Origin: Sphingosinicella sp. BN140058
GTDB lineage: Bacteria; Pseudomonadota; Alphaproteobacteria; Sphingomonadales; Sphingomonadaceae
Assembly: GCF_004135585.1 (NCBI RefSeq)
Contig: NZ_CP035501.1
Location: 1,041,001-1,105,000, forward strand
Length of the DNA: 64,000 nucleotides
Reading direction: 5' to 3'
The stretch's first letter is position 1. Each line of letters starts with the position of its first letter. Below are positions 30,156 through 38,564 of this stretch, one piece after another. The position numbers and the translations under genes were made by a program. Below the pieces are notes generated by a model that had not been told where the DNA came from, made no database searches, and saw only the letters and a list, made by a program, of their open reading frames with translations.

Positions 30156-31499
30156 TCACCCGACAAAATAGCTCGCTGCCATCACCATGGCGAGCCCGAC
30201 CACGGAGATGGCGGTTTCGAGCATCGACCAGGTGCGGAACGTGTCGGGCGTGCTGGTGCCGAGATAGCCCTTGACCAGCCAGAAGCCGGGATCGTTGACG
30301 TGGCTGAAGAAGACCGATCCGGCGCCGATCGCGAGCACCACCAGCTCGGGCGAGGCGCCGCTCGCGGCCACCACGCCGGGCATCACGCCGACGGCGGTGA
30401 TCGTCGCCACTGTCGCCGATCCGGTGGCGAGCCGGATCCCGACCGCGACCAGCCAGCCGAGCAGCAAGGGCGAGATTGCCTGCAGCGACGCAAGGCGGGC
30501 GAGCAGATCCGAGAGCCCTGCGGTCACCAGCACCTGCTTCAACGCACCGCCGGCACCGATCGCGAGCAGGGTCGTGCCCGCCGCCGCCATCGTCTCGGAC
30601 CAGATCGCGTCCTGGATCGTCGCATCGCGCAGCCGCCGTCCGAACAGGATCGGCAGCGCGACCAGGTTGGTTATCAGCAGAGCCATCACCGGATTGCTCG
30701 CGGCCGCGAGCCAGGCGGAGCCCGCAAGCGCCGGCACCAGCGGGCCGAGCGCCCCCGCGGCGATCAGCACCACAGGCAGCAGCACGATCAGCAGCGCGAG
30801 ATCGCGCCGCGGCGGGGTTCCGACCATCGCCGGTCCCTCGATCGCGGGCGGCGTCAGCCGAACGCCGCGTGCGGTCACCAGGGCGAGCGCCGGGCCGGCA
30901 ATAGCCGCGGTGGGGATCGCGATCAGGATGCCATAGAGCATCGTCATGCCCAGATCGGCGCCGATCGCCTCCACTGCCAGCAGCGGACCGGGATGCGGCG
31001 GGACCAGGGCATGGACCACCGAAAGACCGGCCAGCGCCGGCAGCATCAGCCCCAGTCGCGCCCGGTCCTTGCCCTCGCCATCCGGCAGCGCCGCCGCCGC
31101 CGCCGCGACGATCGGCAGCAGCAGCACCAGCCCGGTTTCGAAGAACAGCGGCAGCCCGATGACGATGGCGATGCCGAGGCTGGCCCACGGCGCCGCCCGC
31201 GGCCCGGTCAGCCGCAGGCCCGTGGTTGCGAGCGCCGCTGCGGCGCCCGACAGCTGGAGCATCGCACCCAGCGACAGGCCGAGCGCAACCACCAGCCCGG
31301 TTCCGCCGAGGATGTCGCCGACCCCTTTCTGTACCGCCTTGGCGGTGTCGGCCATCGGCACGCCGGCGACCAGGCCGACCGTGAAGGCGCCGCAGAGCAG
31401 GCCGACGAACGGGTGGAGCCGGCCGCGCACGATCAGCAGCACGGCAAGAAAGATGCCGCACAGGGCGGCCCCGACCAGCCGGAAATCGTCCGCGCTCAC
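30156..31499 (-). CDS. gntP: Gluconate permease (GntP family)
   Basis: The 447-residue inner-membrane protein has about 12-14 hydrophobic segments. Family hallmarks include GLPLFFETGLVLLLPI, LVPPHPGPLLAV and FFSHVNDPGFWLVKGYLG. GntP proteins import gluconate and related aldonates with protons. The GTG at 31499 has AAGGAG ten bases upstream. The regulator gene follows at once, and gluconokinase converges from the other side, so uptake, sensing and phosphorylation are together. Confidence 0.96.
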   Translation of the reverse strand: MSADDFRLVGAALCGIFLAVLLIVRGRLHPFVGLLCGAFTVGLVAGVPMADTAKAVQKGVGDILGGTGLVVALGLSLGAMLQLSGAAAALATTGLRLTGPRAAPWASLGIAIVIGLPLFFETGLVLLLPIVAAAAAALPDGEGKDRARLGLMLPALAGLSVVHALVPPHPGPLLAVEAIGADLGMTMLYGILIAIPTAAIAGPALALVTARGVRLTPPAIEGPAMVGTPPRRDLALLIVLLPVVLIAAGALGPLVPALAGSAWLAAASNPVMALLITNLVALPILFGRRLRDATIQDAIWSETMAAAGTTLLAIGAGGALKQVLVTAGLSDLLARLASLQAISPLLLGWLVAVGIRLATGSATVATITAVGVMPGVVAASGASPELVVLAIGAGSVFFSHVNDPGFWLVKGYLGTSTPDTFRTWSMLETAISVVGLAMVMAASYFVG

Positions 31500-31563
31500 C
31501 GGCGTATTTCTCCTTGCTTCAAGGCTTTGCTATGCGGCACGACCAATTTCCTGAGTTCCGCGA

Positions 31564-31580
31564 AACCTGTACGACAGGTT
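31564..31580. promoter_or_regulatory. Perfect 17-base palindrome, candidate GntR/FadR-type operator
   Basis: AACCTGT-ACG-ACAGGTT is a perfect inverted repeat about 65 bases upstream of gntP. Its GT-ACG-AC centre fits the FadR-subfamily operator pattern (GT-N3-AC) and is strikingly similar to known FadR sites, which share the central TACGA. The likely binder is the regulator encoded two genes downstream. Confidence 0.65.
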
Positions 31581-31758
31581 CGTAGGGTCTCACAACAAAA
31601 ATGGGCTTGATTCACCCTCGAGGGAGGGATCATAGTGCTTACCTGTCCAACTGATTCCGGGAAAAGCGGAACGATTGGACCGACAATGGACCGCCGGGCG
31701 GCATGTTCGCTCGTGCCTGGCGGTGCACCCCGGCTACGGCCGGAGGAGGGAGGATGAC

Positions 31759-32007
31759 ATGCAAGGGTTTTCCGAGTCCGGTCCCGCTCCGCAGGGCAAT
31801 GTCGCGGCCATCGCCACGCTCACCCCGACCCAGTTGAAGGTGCTGCACGGCGTTCATTCGGGCCTGCTCAACAAGCAGATCGCTTATGATCTCGGCATCG
31901 CCGAGGCGACGGTGAAAGCGCACATGACGGCGCTGATGCGCAAGCTCAACGTCCGCAACCGCACCCAGGTGGCGCTCGCCGCGCACGCGCTCACGGCAAG
32001 CAACTGA
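31759..32007 (+). CDS. LuxR/NarL-type helix-turn-helix protein without receiver domain
   Basis: This 82-residue protein is essentially one GerE/LuxR DNA-binding domain: LTPTQLKVLHGVHSGLLNKQ, then IAYDLGIAEATVKAHMTALM and RKLNVRNRTQVALAA. There is no receiver or ligand domain. GGAGGGAGG lies shortly before the ATG at 31759. It diverges from gntP and converges with the second GH55-like gene. It may be a free-standing regulator or the remnant of a larger response regulator. A link to the carbohydrate locus is suggested only by position. Confidence 0.85.
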   Translation: MQGFSESGPAPQGNVAAIATLTPTQLKVLHGVHSGLLNKQIAYDLGIAEATVKAHMTALMRKLNVRNRTQVALAAHALTASN

Positions 32008-32025
32008 GGCTCGCGGCGACCGCCC

Positions 32026-35022
32026 TCACAGGGCGATCGCGTACAAGGCATGGTGGCTGAGGATGAACAGGGTTCGTCCGTCGGTCCCGCCCACCACCAA
32101 TTGCAGGGGCCGTTCCGGCGTATCGATCCGCCGGATCAGGCTGCCGTCCGGCGCGTAGACGAAGACCTGGCCGTTCGCGACATAGACGTTGCCTGCTGCG
32201 TCTCGCGCGACGCTCTCGCCGCCCCGCTCCGCAAACACCTTGAGGTCGGTGAGGCTGCCACCGTCGCCGATGAGGCCGCTATAGGTCTTGTTCTCCGAAC
32301 CGTTGGTAACGAACACCCGCTCGCCGGCCTTCGCCGGCACGAGGCCGTAGGCGTCGAGCGTGTCCGACCAGCGCCAGCCGAGATGATCGAGCGGCCCCTG
32401 ATTCCACACGCGGAACGCGGGCAGCACCAGCGAGCCGTCGGGCGAGACATATTCCTGCGTCTTGGGACGGCCGATGTCGCGCGCGAACATCTCGGCCAGA
32501 GTGGTGAATTCGTAAGTTTTGGGATCGAGCTGGTCGCGGAATTCGCCATTGTTCCAGATGTTGACCGGCAGCAGGGTCGCGGCGTCGCGGCGCGCTCTCG
32601 TCGGCGTTGGCGCGATCGCCTTCACCTCCGCCGGCAAGTCGGGATCGATGCTGTAGACGCTGGCGTCGGGCCCGGCCGACGCCAGGACGAGCAGGTCGCC
32701 GGAGCGGGCGACCGCCAGGTTGATCGGGTCGAGCGGCGCGTCGGCGACGATCTCCAAGCCCTTCTCGCGCGACCAGCGGTGGATGCGCTGGAAGAAGCGA
32801 TCGATGAAATAGAGCCGGCCCTTGTCGTCCGTCGCCCCGCCGGCGATCGAATAGAAGCCGTCCGCCAGCTTCTCGACGCCCGGCGTGATCGGGATCGCCG
32901 GTGCGGTCGCCGCCTGCGCCGGCGCCGCCGGTACGTCGAGCCAGGCGAATTCGCGCTCCCGCACCTCCTGCTGACGGGTCATGTCCTTGATCGCATTCTC
33001 GAACGGATATTTGCTGGCACGCGTGTAGGTGCCGCAGCCCTTGGCATCGCAGCTGGCAAAGCCGCTCTCCGCATTGACATGGACGTTGCGGAAACGGATC
33101 GCGCCCGAATTGTAGAGTTTCACCGCCGCATCCATCGGCTTGATCGAGCGGGTGACCCGGTAGCCGTGATAATTGGCGAACAGGATGTTGCGGGAATTGC
33201 GAATCTCGGTCGAGATCGCGTCGACGCCGTCGCGCACCTCCTGCTCGGTCTGCGGCGCGAGGAACTCCCAATTCTCGACTCCATCGAGCACGATCTCGGC
33301 CCGGTAATGATGCTCTGCCGAGAGCTGGTAGACGTACCCTGGGGTCTTGGTGTCGGTGACGTGGAAGCCCGATTGCGCGAGCGTGTTCGGCGACCAGATG
33401 GCGGTGAAGGTGCCGCCGCCACCGTCGGTCACCCAGATGCTCGGATGCTGGCCGTCGAAATGGGCGCGCGGATCGCCATAGCCGATCGGGCTGCCCGGCC
33501 CGAGCACGGTGCCGCCGCCGCCCTGGATCTTGACGTCGTTGACCTCCGATTTCTCGCCGGCCCGCCACAGCAAGGCGGTGGCGCGGGTATTGATGCCGCC
33601 GGTCCACAGGCCGATGCCGGAGACCAGGGCATTGCCGCCTTTCGCACTCTCGATGAGCGCCTTGGGTCCGCCGACTCCCATATAGGCCGGGGTCTCGTCA
33701 GGCAGGTAGATGTGAGTGAGGCTCGGATGGAGCGAGACCAGCACCGTGTCGGGTCGCAGTTTCAGCGTATCGGTCACCCGATAGCGGCCCATCGGGAGAT
33801 AGATGACTCGGTGGGTGTCGATCGCGCGCTGCAACGCCTTGGTGTCGTCCGTGGCGTCGTCGCCCTTGGCGCCGAGATCGCGGACATTGGCCCATTGCGC
33901 CACCGGCGGCAGCGTCCGGATCGCGGGCGCGCGCCGCGCCGGCAGCTTGCCAAGGGGCGCCGCCTGAAACTCGGTCGCGTAATCGCCGACGGTGCCGAGC
34001 GCGGGCAGCTTCAGGCCATAGCTGAAGTTCGACACGCGGTAGCTGGCGCCCGGCCCAGCCAGAGCCTTGCCGCTGTCGCGGAAGCGGGCGAAGGTCGGCG
34101 TGCCGCGTGCCAGTGCATTGTCGAAGCCGACCTGGGTGAACACGCTGCCCTCGTTGCTGATCACCACCCCGGCGCGCGACACGTTCTCGAACCGCACGTC
34201 CTTGCCCCACAGCGAGTCGCTGTAACCACGGTCGATCTCGATCCCGACCGGCACGTTCTTGATCGCGACGTTGACGAGGGTGAGGTCGACCTCATGCTCA
34301 CGGATCGCGGCGTCGCGCTGGCCGTCGAACTCGGAATCAATCAGAGTGAACTGCCAGGCCGGCGAGGTCTTTTCGGAGACGATGCCGTAGCGACCGCCGT
34401 AGAAGCGCAGATTCTCGAATTCGTTGCCGGCCTGATAGACGCCGGCGAAGCCCGAGCCGATGTGGAAATCGATGTGCCTGAGATAGCCGTGCTGGGCGAC
34501 CCGGAAACGCACCGCCGTGGCGCCGGCATTGCCGTCGCCGATCTCGAAATCGACGTTGGAAAGCGCCGAATAGAAAGTGCTCGATGTTGCGTCGTAGACG
34601 TTGGGATCGAACGGCACGCTGGTCGGCGGCGGCACCGCGACCTTGCCGACCCGATACTGGTCCTCGCCGGTGAAGCTCACCATGGTCGCCACACCCGATC
34701 CGAAGCCGGGCGTGTTGTCGCCGAGCAGGATCACGGGTCGGGTCTTGCCGACGCCGAAGATCCGCACCGCCGGCCGAACGAAGATTGTCCGCGATATCCG
34801 GTAACGGCCGGAGGGCAGGAAGACGATGCCGCCATGGCCGCCCTCGGCGGCGCGGTCGATCGCCCGCTGCAGCGCCGCACTGTCGTCGGCCTTGCCGTCG
34901 CCGATCCCCTCGACCGTGATCGCGCGCGGATCGTCGGGCCTGGTCAGATAGACGGAGGTGGACTTGGCCATCAACGGTGCGGGTACCAGCACCAACGCGA
35001 TCGTCGCCGCCCAAGCCTTCAT
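32026..35022 (-). CDS. Secreted GH55-like double beta-helix protein with C-terminal propeller-like domain (copy B)
   Basis: The 998-residue paralogue of the gene at 25697-28738 begins with a signal peptide (AATIALVLVPAPLMA). It shows the same two beta-helix starts (DGKADDSAALQRAIDRAAE and DDATDDTKALQRAIDTHRV), the shared block YQLSAEHHYRAEIVLDG, and a propeller-like C-terminus (GRLYFIDRFFQRIHRWS). Similarity covers the whole length, so this is a gene duplication rather than domain sharing. GGGAG lies before the ATG at 35022. The conserved 21-base element is 58 bases upstream. Two diverged copies around one gluconate module suggest related but distinct substrates (inference). Confidence 0.85.
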   Translation of the reverse strand: MKAWAATIALVLVPAPLMAKSTSVYLTRPDDPRAITVEGIGDGKADDSAALQRAIDRAAEGGHGGIVFLPSGRYRISRTIFVRPAVRIFGVGKTRPVILLGDNTPGFGSGVATMVSFTGEDQYRVGKVAVPPPTSVPFDPNVYDATSSTFYSALSNVDFEIGDGNAGATAVRFRVAQHGYLRHIDFHIGSGFAGVYQAGNEFENLRFYGGRYGIVSEKTSPAWQFTLIDSEFDGQRDAAIREHEVDLTLVNVAIKNVPVGIEIDRGYSDSLWGKDVRFENVSRAGVVISNEGSVFTQVGFDNALARGTPTFARFRDSGKALAGPGASYRVSNFSYGLKLPALGTVGDYATEFQAAPLGKLPARRAPAIRTLPPVAQWANVRDLGAKGDDATDDTKALQRAIDTHRVIYLPMGRYRVTDTLKLRPDTVLVSLHPSLTHIYLPDETPAYMGVGGPKALIESAKGGNALVSGIGLWTGGINTRATALLWRAGEKSEVNDVKIQGGGGTVLGPGSPIGYGDPRAHFDGQHPSIWVTDGGGGTFTAIWSPNTLAQSGFHVTDTKTPGYVYQLSAEHHYRAEIVLDGVENWEFLAPQTEQEVRDGVDAISTEIRNSRNILFANYHGYRVTRSIKPMDAAVKLYNSGAIRFRNVHVNAESGFASCDAKGCGTYTRASKYPFENAIKDMTRQQEVREREFAWLDVPAAPAQAATAPAIPITPGVEKLADGFYSIAGGATDDKGRLYFIDRFFQRIHRWSREKGLEIVADAPLDPINLAVARSGDLLVLASAGPDASVYSIDPDLPAEVKAIAPTPTRARRDAATLLPVNIWNNGEFRDQLDPKTYEFTTLAEMFARDIGRPKTQEYVSPDGSLVLPAFRVWNQGPLDHLGWRWSDTLDAYGLVPAKAGERVFVTNGSENKTYSGLIGDGGSLTDLKVFAERGGESVARDAAGNVYVANGQVFVYAPDGSLIRRIDTPERPLQLVVGGTDGRTLFILSHHALYAIAL

Positions 35023-35079
35023 CCATCGTCTCCCGTGTCTCGCCGAAACTGTAGCGGTCGACGGCTCCACCATCATGTG

Positions 35080-35100
35080 CGACCAAGGTCGTAATGGCCA
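35080..35100. promoter_or_regulatory. Conserved 21-base element, copy B
   Basis: CGACCAAGGTCG followed by TAATGGCCA differs from the element at 28802-28822 by one base. It lies 58 bases upstream of copy B and 51 bases upstream of the divergent esterase, mirroring the arrangement at copy A and gluconokinase. Confidence 0.6.
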
Positions 35101-35150
35101 AGCCGCGAGCCTCGCTCGATCACCTTCTGGCCGTTTGCTGGAGAGTGTTC

Positions 35151-36011
35151 GTGAAGCCGTCATCCCTCGCCGCGCTTGTCGCTTTGTTGCTGCCCTTGGC
35201 GCCCGCGGTGGCGCAGACTGCCGAGCCCATCTCCGTGCCGCTCTGGCCCGACGGTGCACCCGGCTCGGAAGCACATCGCGGCGAGGCCGAGCGGATCGAG
35301 AACACCTATGTCCACAACGTTCACGCGCCTTCGCTGACGGTGTTTCCCGCCGCTGCCAGCCACGCCAACGGCAGCGCGGTGATCGTCGTGCCCGGCGGCG
35401 GCCACCACATGCTGGTCTGGGTGAACGAGGGCATGGCACCCGCCAAGGCGCTCAACCGCTACGGCATCACCACGTTCGTGCTCAAATACCGCCTCGCCCG
35501 CGAGCCAGGCTCCGCGTACGCGGTCGAGCGCGAGGCGACGGCGGATCTCGCCCGCGCAATCCGTTACGTGCGCAGCCACGCCGCCGATTACGGCGTCGAT
35601 CCAGCCCGCATCGGCGTCATGGGTTTCTCGGCCGGCGGCGAGCTCGTCTCCCTGGTCGCGGACAACCCGTTGCCCGCCTCGCCGCCGCGCGACGCGGTCG
35701 ACCGAGTCAGCGCCCGCCCCGATTTCCAGATCCTGATCTATCCGGGCCCGCTCGGCACCCCGGCGAAACAGCCGAAGGGCGCGCCGCCCGCCTTCATCGC
35801 CGCCGGCAGCCTCGACGGCTGCTGTGCCCCGCCCGCGCTCACCCTCTATTCGCAGCTGAACGCCGCCGGCGTTTCGGCCGAACTCCACATGTTCGCCGAC
35901 ACCGACCACGGCTTCAATCTCGGCACCAAATCGGAGCGGATCTCGATCCTGCACTGGCCCGATCGCCTCGCCGACTGGATGAGCGACGGCGGCTGGTTCC
36001 GGCCGCGCTAG
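35151..36011 (+). CDS. Exported alpha/beta hydrolase, carbohydrate-esterase-like
   Basis: The 286-residue product has a signal peptide (SLAALVALLLPLAPAVAQ). The serine-hydrolase core shows the oxyanion region VPGGGHHMLVW, the nucleophile elbow GFSAGGE and the catalytic His in DTDHGF, with a candidate acid in AGSLDG. Relatives include BD-FAE-like and acetylxylan-esterase-like enzymes that remove acetyl or feruloyl groups from plant glycans. I chose the GTG at 35151, because GGAGAG lies five bases upstream and the signal peptide then starts normally; an ATG at 35094 would overlap the conserved 21-base element. Its stop overlaps that of the convergent MBL gene by four bases. Confidence 0.86.
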   Translation: MKPSSLAALVALLLPLAPAVAQTAEPISVPLWPDGAPGSEAHRGEAERIENTYVHNVHAPSLTVFPAAASHANGSAVIVVPGGGHHMLVWVNEGMAPAKALNRYGITTFVLKYRLAREPGSAYAVEREATADLARAIRYVRSHAADYGVDPARIGVMGFSAGGELVSLVADNPLPASPPRDAVDRVSARPDFQILIYPGPLGTPAKQPKGAPPAFIAAGSLDGCCAPPALTLYSQLNAAGVSAELHMFADTDHGFNLGTKSERISILHWPDRLADWMSDGGWFRPR

Positions 36012-37114
36012 AGCAAGGACGAGAGCGCTCGCCACCAGGCGACGCCGTCGACCATTTCCCGCGTCGCCCGCCCGTCGACCTCGAGGTAGCGCAGGTGCGC
36101 CAGCGCCTCGCCGGTGGCGAGACCGTACACCTTGTCCTCGATCCGCCGCGCGAACAGGGTGCCGAAACAGTCCACCGCGCGCCGCGGCTCGGACAAGCGG
36201 GCGTGCAGCGCATCGAGCCGGTCGCGATGCCCGAACTCGAGCGCGTCGAGCCGGGCGTGCAGGCCGGTGAACGGCTCGCCATGCGACGGCAGGACGAGCA
36301 GGTCGCCGGACAGGGCGCGCATCTTCTCGATCGACGCGAGCCACTCGCCGAGCGGATCCGCCTCGGGCTCGCTGAGGCCGAGCGAGACGTTCGACGTGAT
36401 CTTGGGGAGCACTTGGTCGCCGGCGATCAGCACTTTGGCATCCTCGTCGACAAGGCACAGATGTTCGGGACAATGGCCGGAGCCGATCACCGCTCGCCAC
36501 GTTCGATCGCCGATCCGGACGCTGTCGCCGTCGGCGATCCGGACGAAGCCGACCGGCACCGGCGACACCACCGACGCGAACCGGCCCCAGCCGCGGGCGC
36601 GCTCCGCCGCGATCCGCTCTTCGTCCCAACCGGCCGCGCGCCAGAAGGACTCCGCCTCGGGCGGCGGCGCGTCGCGGACGTCGATCGCGAGCATGCGCGC
36701 GTACAGCCACTCGCCCCGCGTCATCCACAAGGGAACCGCAAACCGCTCGCACAGCCAGCCCGCGAGGCCGACATGGTCGGGGTGGAAATGGGTGACGATC
36801 ACCCGCGTGATCGCCCGCCCGGCCAGCGGGCCGCCGAGCAGGGCTTCCCACGCCTCGCGGCATTCGGGAATATCGAGCCCGGTGTCGACCAGAGCGACGC
36901 CGTCGCCGTCTTCGAGCACCCAGATGTTGATATGCTTGAGGGAGCCGGGCACCGGCAGCCGCGCCCAGCCGATGCCGGGCGCGATCGGGATCAGGTCACC
37001 GCCGTCAGGGACACGCCGCCCCAATGGATAGGTGAGTTGCTTGTGCGTGTAGGGTTCGTCCGAGCCGACCAGCGAGACGTCGGGCGCCTGCGGCTCGGGC
37101 GAAGCGTCGGTCAT
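36008..37114 (-). CDS. MBL-fold metallo-hydrolase
   Basis: This 368-residue cytoplasmic protein has the metallo-beta-lactamase zinc motif THFHPDHVG, then GSGHCPEHLC and a later DQVLPKI, giving a complete dinuclear metal site. The C-terminal LACTB2-like winged-helix region (GLATGEALAHLRYLEVDGR) is typical of the lactamase-B/hydroxyacylglutathione-hydrolase-like branch. The substrate is not evident; thioester or lactone hydrolysis is likely. It is convergent with the exported esterase, and the trcR gene lies just upstream on the same strand. Confidence 0.88.
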   Translation of the reverse strand: MTDASPEPQAPDVSLVGSDEPYTHKQLTYPLGRRVPDGGDLIPIAPGIGWARLPVPGSLKHINIWVLEDGDGVALVDTGLDIPECREAWEALLGGPLAGRAITRVIVTHFHPDHVGLAGWLCERFAVPLWMTRGEWLYARMLAIDVRDAPPPEAESFWRAAGWDEERIAAERARGWGRFASVVSPVPVGFVRIADGDSVRIGDRTWRAVIGSGHCPEHLCLVDEDAKVLIAGDQVLPKITSNVSLGLSEPEADPLGEWLASIEKMRALSGDLLVLPSHGEPFTGLHARLDALEFGHRDRLDALHARLSEPRRAVDCFGTLFARRIEDKVYGLATGEALAHLRYLEVDGRATREMVDGVAWWRALSSLL

Positions 37115-37141
37115 TGATTGCGGCCGCCGGGGCTCCCGGGC

Positions 37142-37816
37142 TCAGCTCTTGAACGGATCGACGAAGCCCAGGCCGTTATCCTCGGCGGCATGCGCGGCTT
37201 CGGCATCGCGAGCGAGCGCATCGCGCTCGCGGCGCAGCTCGGAGATCAAAGCGGCGCGATCGCCGTCGAGCGTCGCATCGGTCTGCGGCTGCTCGATCCC
37301 GGCCTGCTTGGCGGCCTTTGCCACGAAGGCATCGAGTTCGCGCTGCGAGCAGAGGCCCAGCGTCACCGGATCCTTGGGCTGGATGTTGGCAATGTTCCAG
37401 TGGCTGCGATCACGGATCGCCGCGATCGTCGTGCGGGTGGTGCCGATCAGCTTGGAGATCGCGCCGTCCGAGATTTCGGGATGGTTGCGGATGATCCAGG
37501 CGATTCCGTCCGGCTTGTCCTGCCGCTTCGACACCGGCGTGTAGCGCGGCCCCTTGGTGCGGCGGGTCGGATCCGGCTCCTTGTGGATGCGCAGGCGGTA
37601 ATCGGGATCGTCCTGCCCGCGCGCAATCTCTTCCAGGGTGAGCTCGCCGGCGCGCACCGGATCGCGCCCGGTCAGCTTGGTCGCGGCGGTGTCGTCGGCG
37701 ATCGCCTGCACTTCGAGGATGTGCAGCCCGCAAAAGTCGGCGATCTGCTCGAACGTCAGCGAACTGTTGTCGACCAGCCAGGACGCGGTCGCATGGGGCA
37801 TGAGCGGCTGGGCCAC
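37142..37816 (-). CDS. trcR: DUF1013 family cell-cycle transcriptional regulator
   Basis: The 224-residue protein begins MAQPLMPHATASWLVDNSSL and continues FEQIADFCGLHILEVQAIAD, which is the hallmark of alphaproteobacterial DUF1013/TrcR proteins. Basic, helix-turn-helix-like sequence (ISKLIGTTRTTIAAIRDRSH) follows in the middle. In Caulobacter, TrcR is associated with cell-cycle transcription. I chose the GTG at 37816, because GGAG lies seven bases upstream and the start then agrees with the family; the ATG five codons later is less likely. A GC-rich hairpin lies in its leader. Confidence 0.93.
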   Translation of the reverse strand: MAQPLMPHATASWLVDNSSLTFEQIADFCGLHILEVQAIADDTAATKLTGRDPVRAGELTLEEIARGQDDPDYRLRIHKEPDPTRRTKGPRYTPVSKRQDKPDGIAWIIRNHPEISDGAISKLIGTTRTTIAAIRDRSHWNIANIQPKDPVTLGLCSQRELDAFVAKAAKQAGIEQPQTDATLDGDRAALISELRRERDALARDAEAAHAAEDNGLGFVDPFKS

Positions 37817-37839
37817 GTGTCGTCTCCACAAACAATAAG

Positions 37840-37862
37840 GGCCGCCCCTTCCCGGAGCGGCC
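37840..37862 (-). other. GC-rich hairpin in the trcR leader
   Basis: GGCCGC and GCGGCC form a stem around an 11-base loop, 24 bases upstream of the trcR start. A T-containing stretch follows on the minus strand. It could be an attenuator-like or stabilising structure; function is not shown. Confidence 0.35.
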
Positions 37863-38032
37863 GAACATGCCCGATCATCTAGTCCACCGAGGGGGCAAGG
37901 GCAAGGAGATTGGGCTGCCTTGCCGCCGATTTGCCCTTTCCGGCGTCCTCCGCCGCAGCATTGCCGCAATCGGATCATGTTTCCGCCCGGAAGCCGGATG
38001 AGGCTGCTGCAAACAACAAGGGGAGTTTCGAT

Positions 38033-38440
38033 ATGACAGCGAAGATCGGCTTCTGCCTGCTCGTTGGCCTGCTCGCCGCCGAGCCGCTTCTCGCCGCCGA
38101 GCTGATCGACCCAGCCCGGTCGACGCTGCAACGCGGCGCCTTTGCCGGGGCGCGATTGCGCGTGCCGCTCGGCGCCCGCGATGCCCCTCGCTTCGGAGTC
38201 GCGCTCGCCCCGACCCAGCGCGAACGGGAGACCGGAGCCACTGCCCTCGCGGCCGGACTCGAACTCGGCTTCACCGGTCGCGGCCATTTTGAACTCGCCG
38301 CCGCCGGCAAGCCGCTCCGCTTCGACGGCGAGCGCAAGTCTGGTGTCTCCACGCTCGGCTGGATCGGGATCGGCGCCGGCGTGGCACTCGTCGTCGGCGG
38401 CTTGCTGTTCATCGACGCCGTGCGGGATTCCAGCGACTGA
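38033..38440 (+). CDS. Small exported membrane-anchored protein of unknown function
   Basis: The 135-residue product starts with a signal sequence (IGFCLLVGLLAAEPLLA) and has a second hydrophobic segment near the C-terminus (LGWIGIGAGVALVVGGLLF). The middle is Arg- and Ala-rich with no recognised domain. AAGGGGAG lies eight bases before the ATG at 38033, so the start is well supported. It diverges from trcR and faces the GST gene across a strong inverted repeat. Confidence 0.75.
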   Translation: MTAKIGFCLLVGLLAAEPLLAAELIDPARSTLQRGAFAGARLRVPLGARDAPRFGVALAPTQRERETGATALAAGLELGFTGRGHFELAAAGKPLRFDGERKSGVSTLGWIGIGAGVALVVGGLLFIDAVRDSSD

Positions 38441-38528
38441 AGGGAACCCAGGCGCCGCCCGCTTCGGATCGTACGGCCGTGATTCACACGGCGCATCGCT
38501 CCGGATGGATGCGGATCAATGCGGTTAT

Positions 38529-38552
38529 CCCCTCCACGATGTCGTGGAGGGG
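38529..38552. terminator. Perfect 11-base inverted repeat between convergent genes
   Basis: CCCCTCCACGA-TG-TCGTGGAGGGG forms a very stable hairpin between two convergent genes. It lacks a T run on either strand, so it may act as a bidirectional, Rho-assisted terminator or be a short repeat element. Confidence 0.5.
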
Positions 38553-38564
38553 CAAATAGAAAGC

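Noticed and set aside
25721..35094. Long plus-strand frames opposite both GH55-like genes and gntP
   Set aside because: The minus-strand products have signal peptides and family motifs; the plus-strand products do not.
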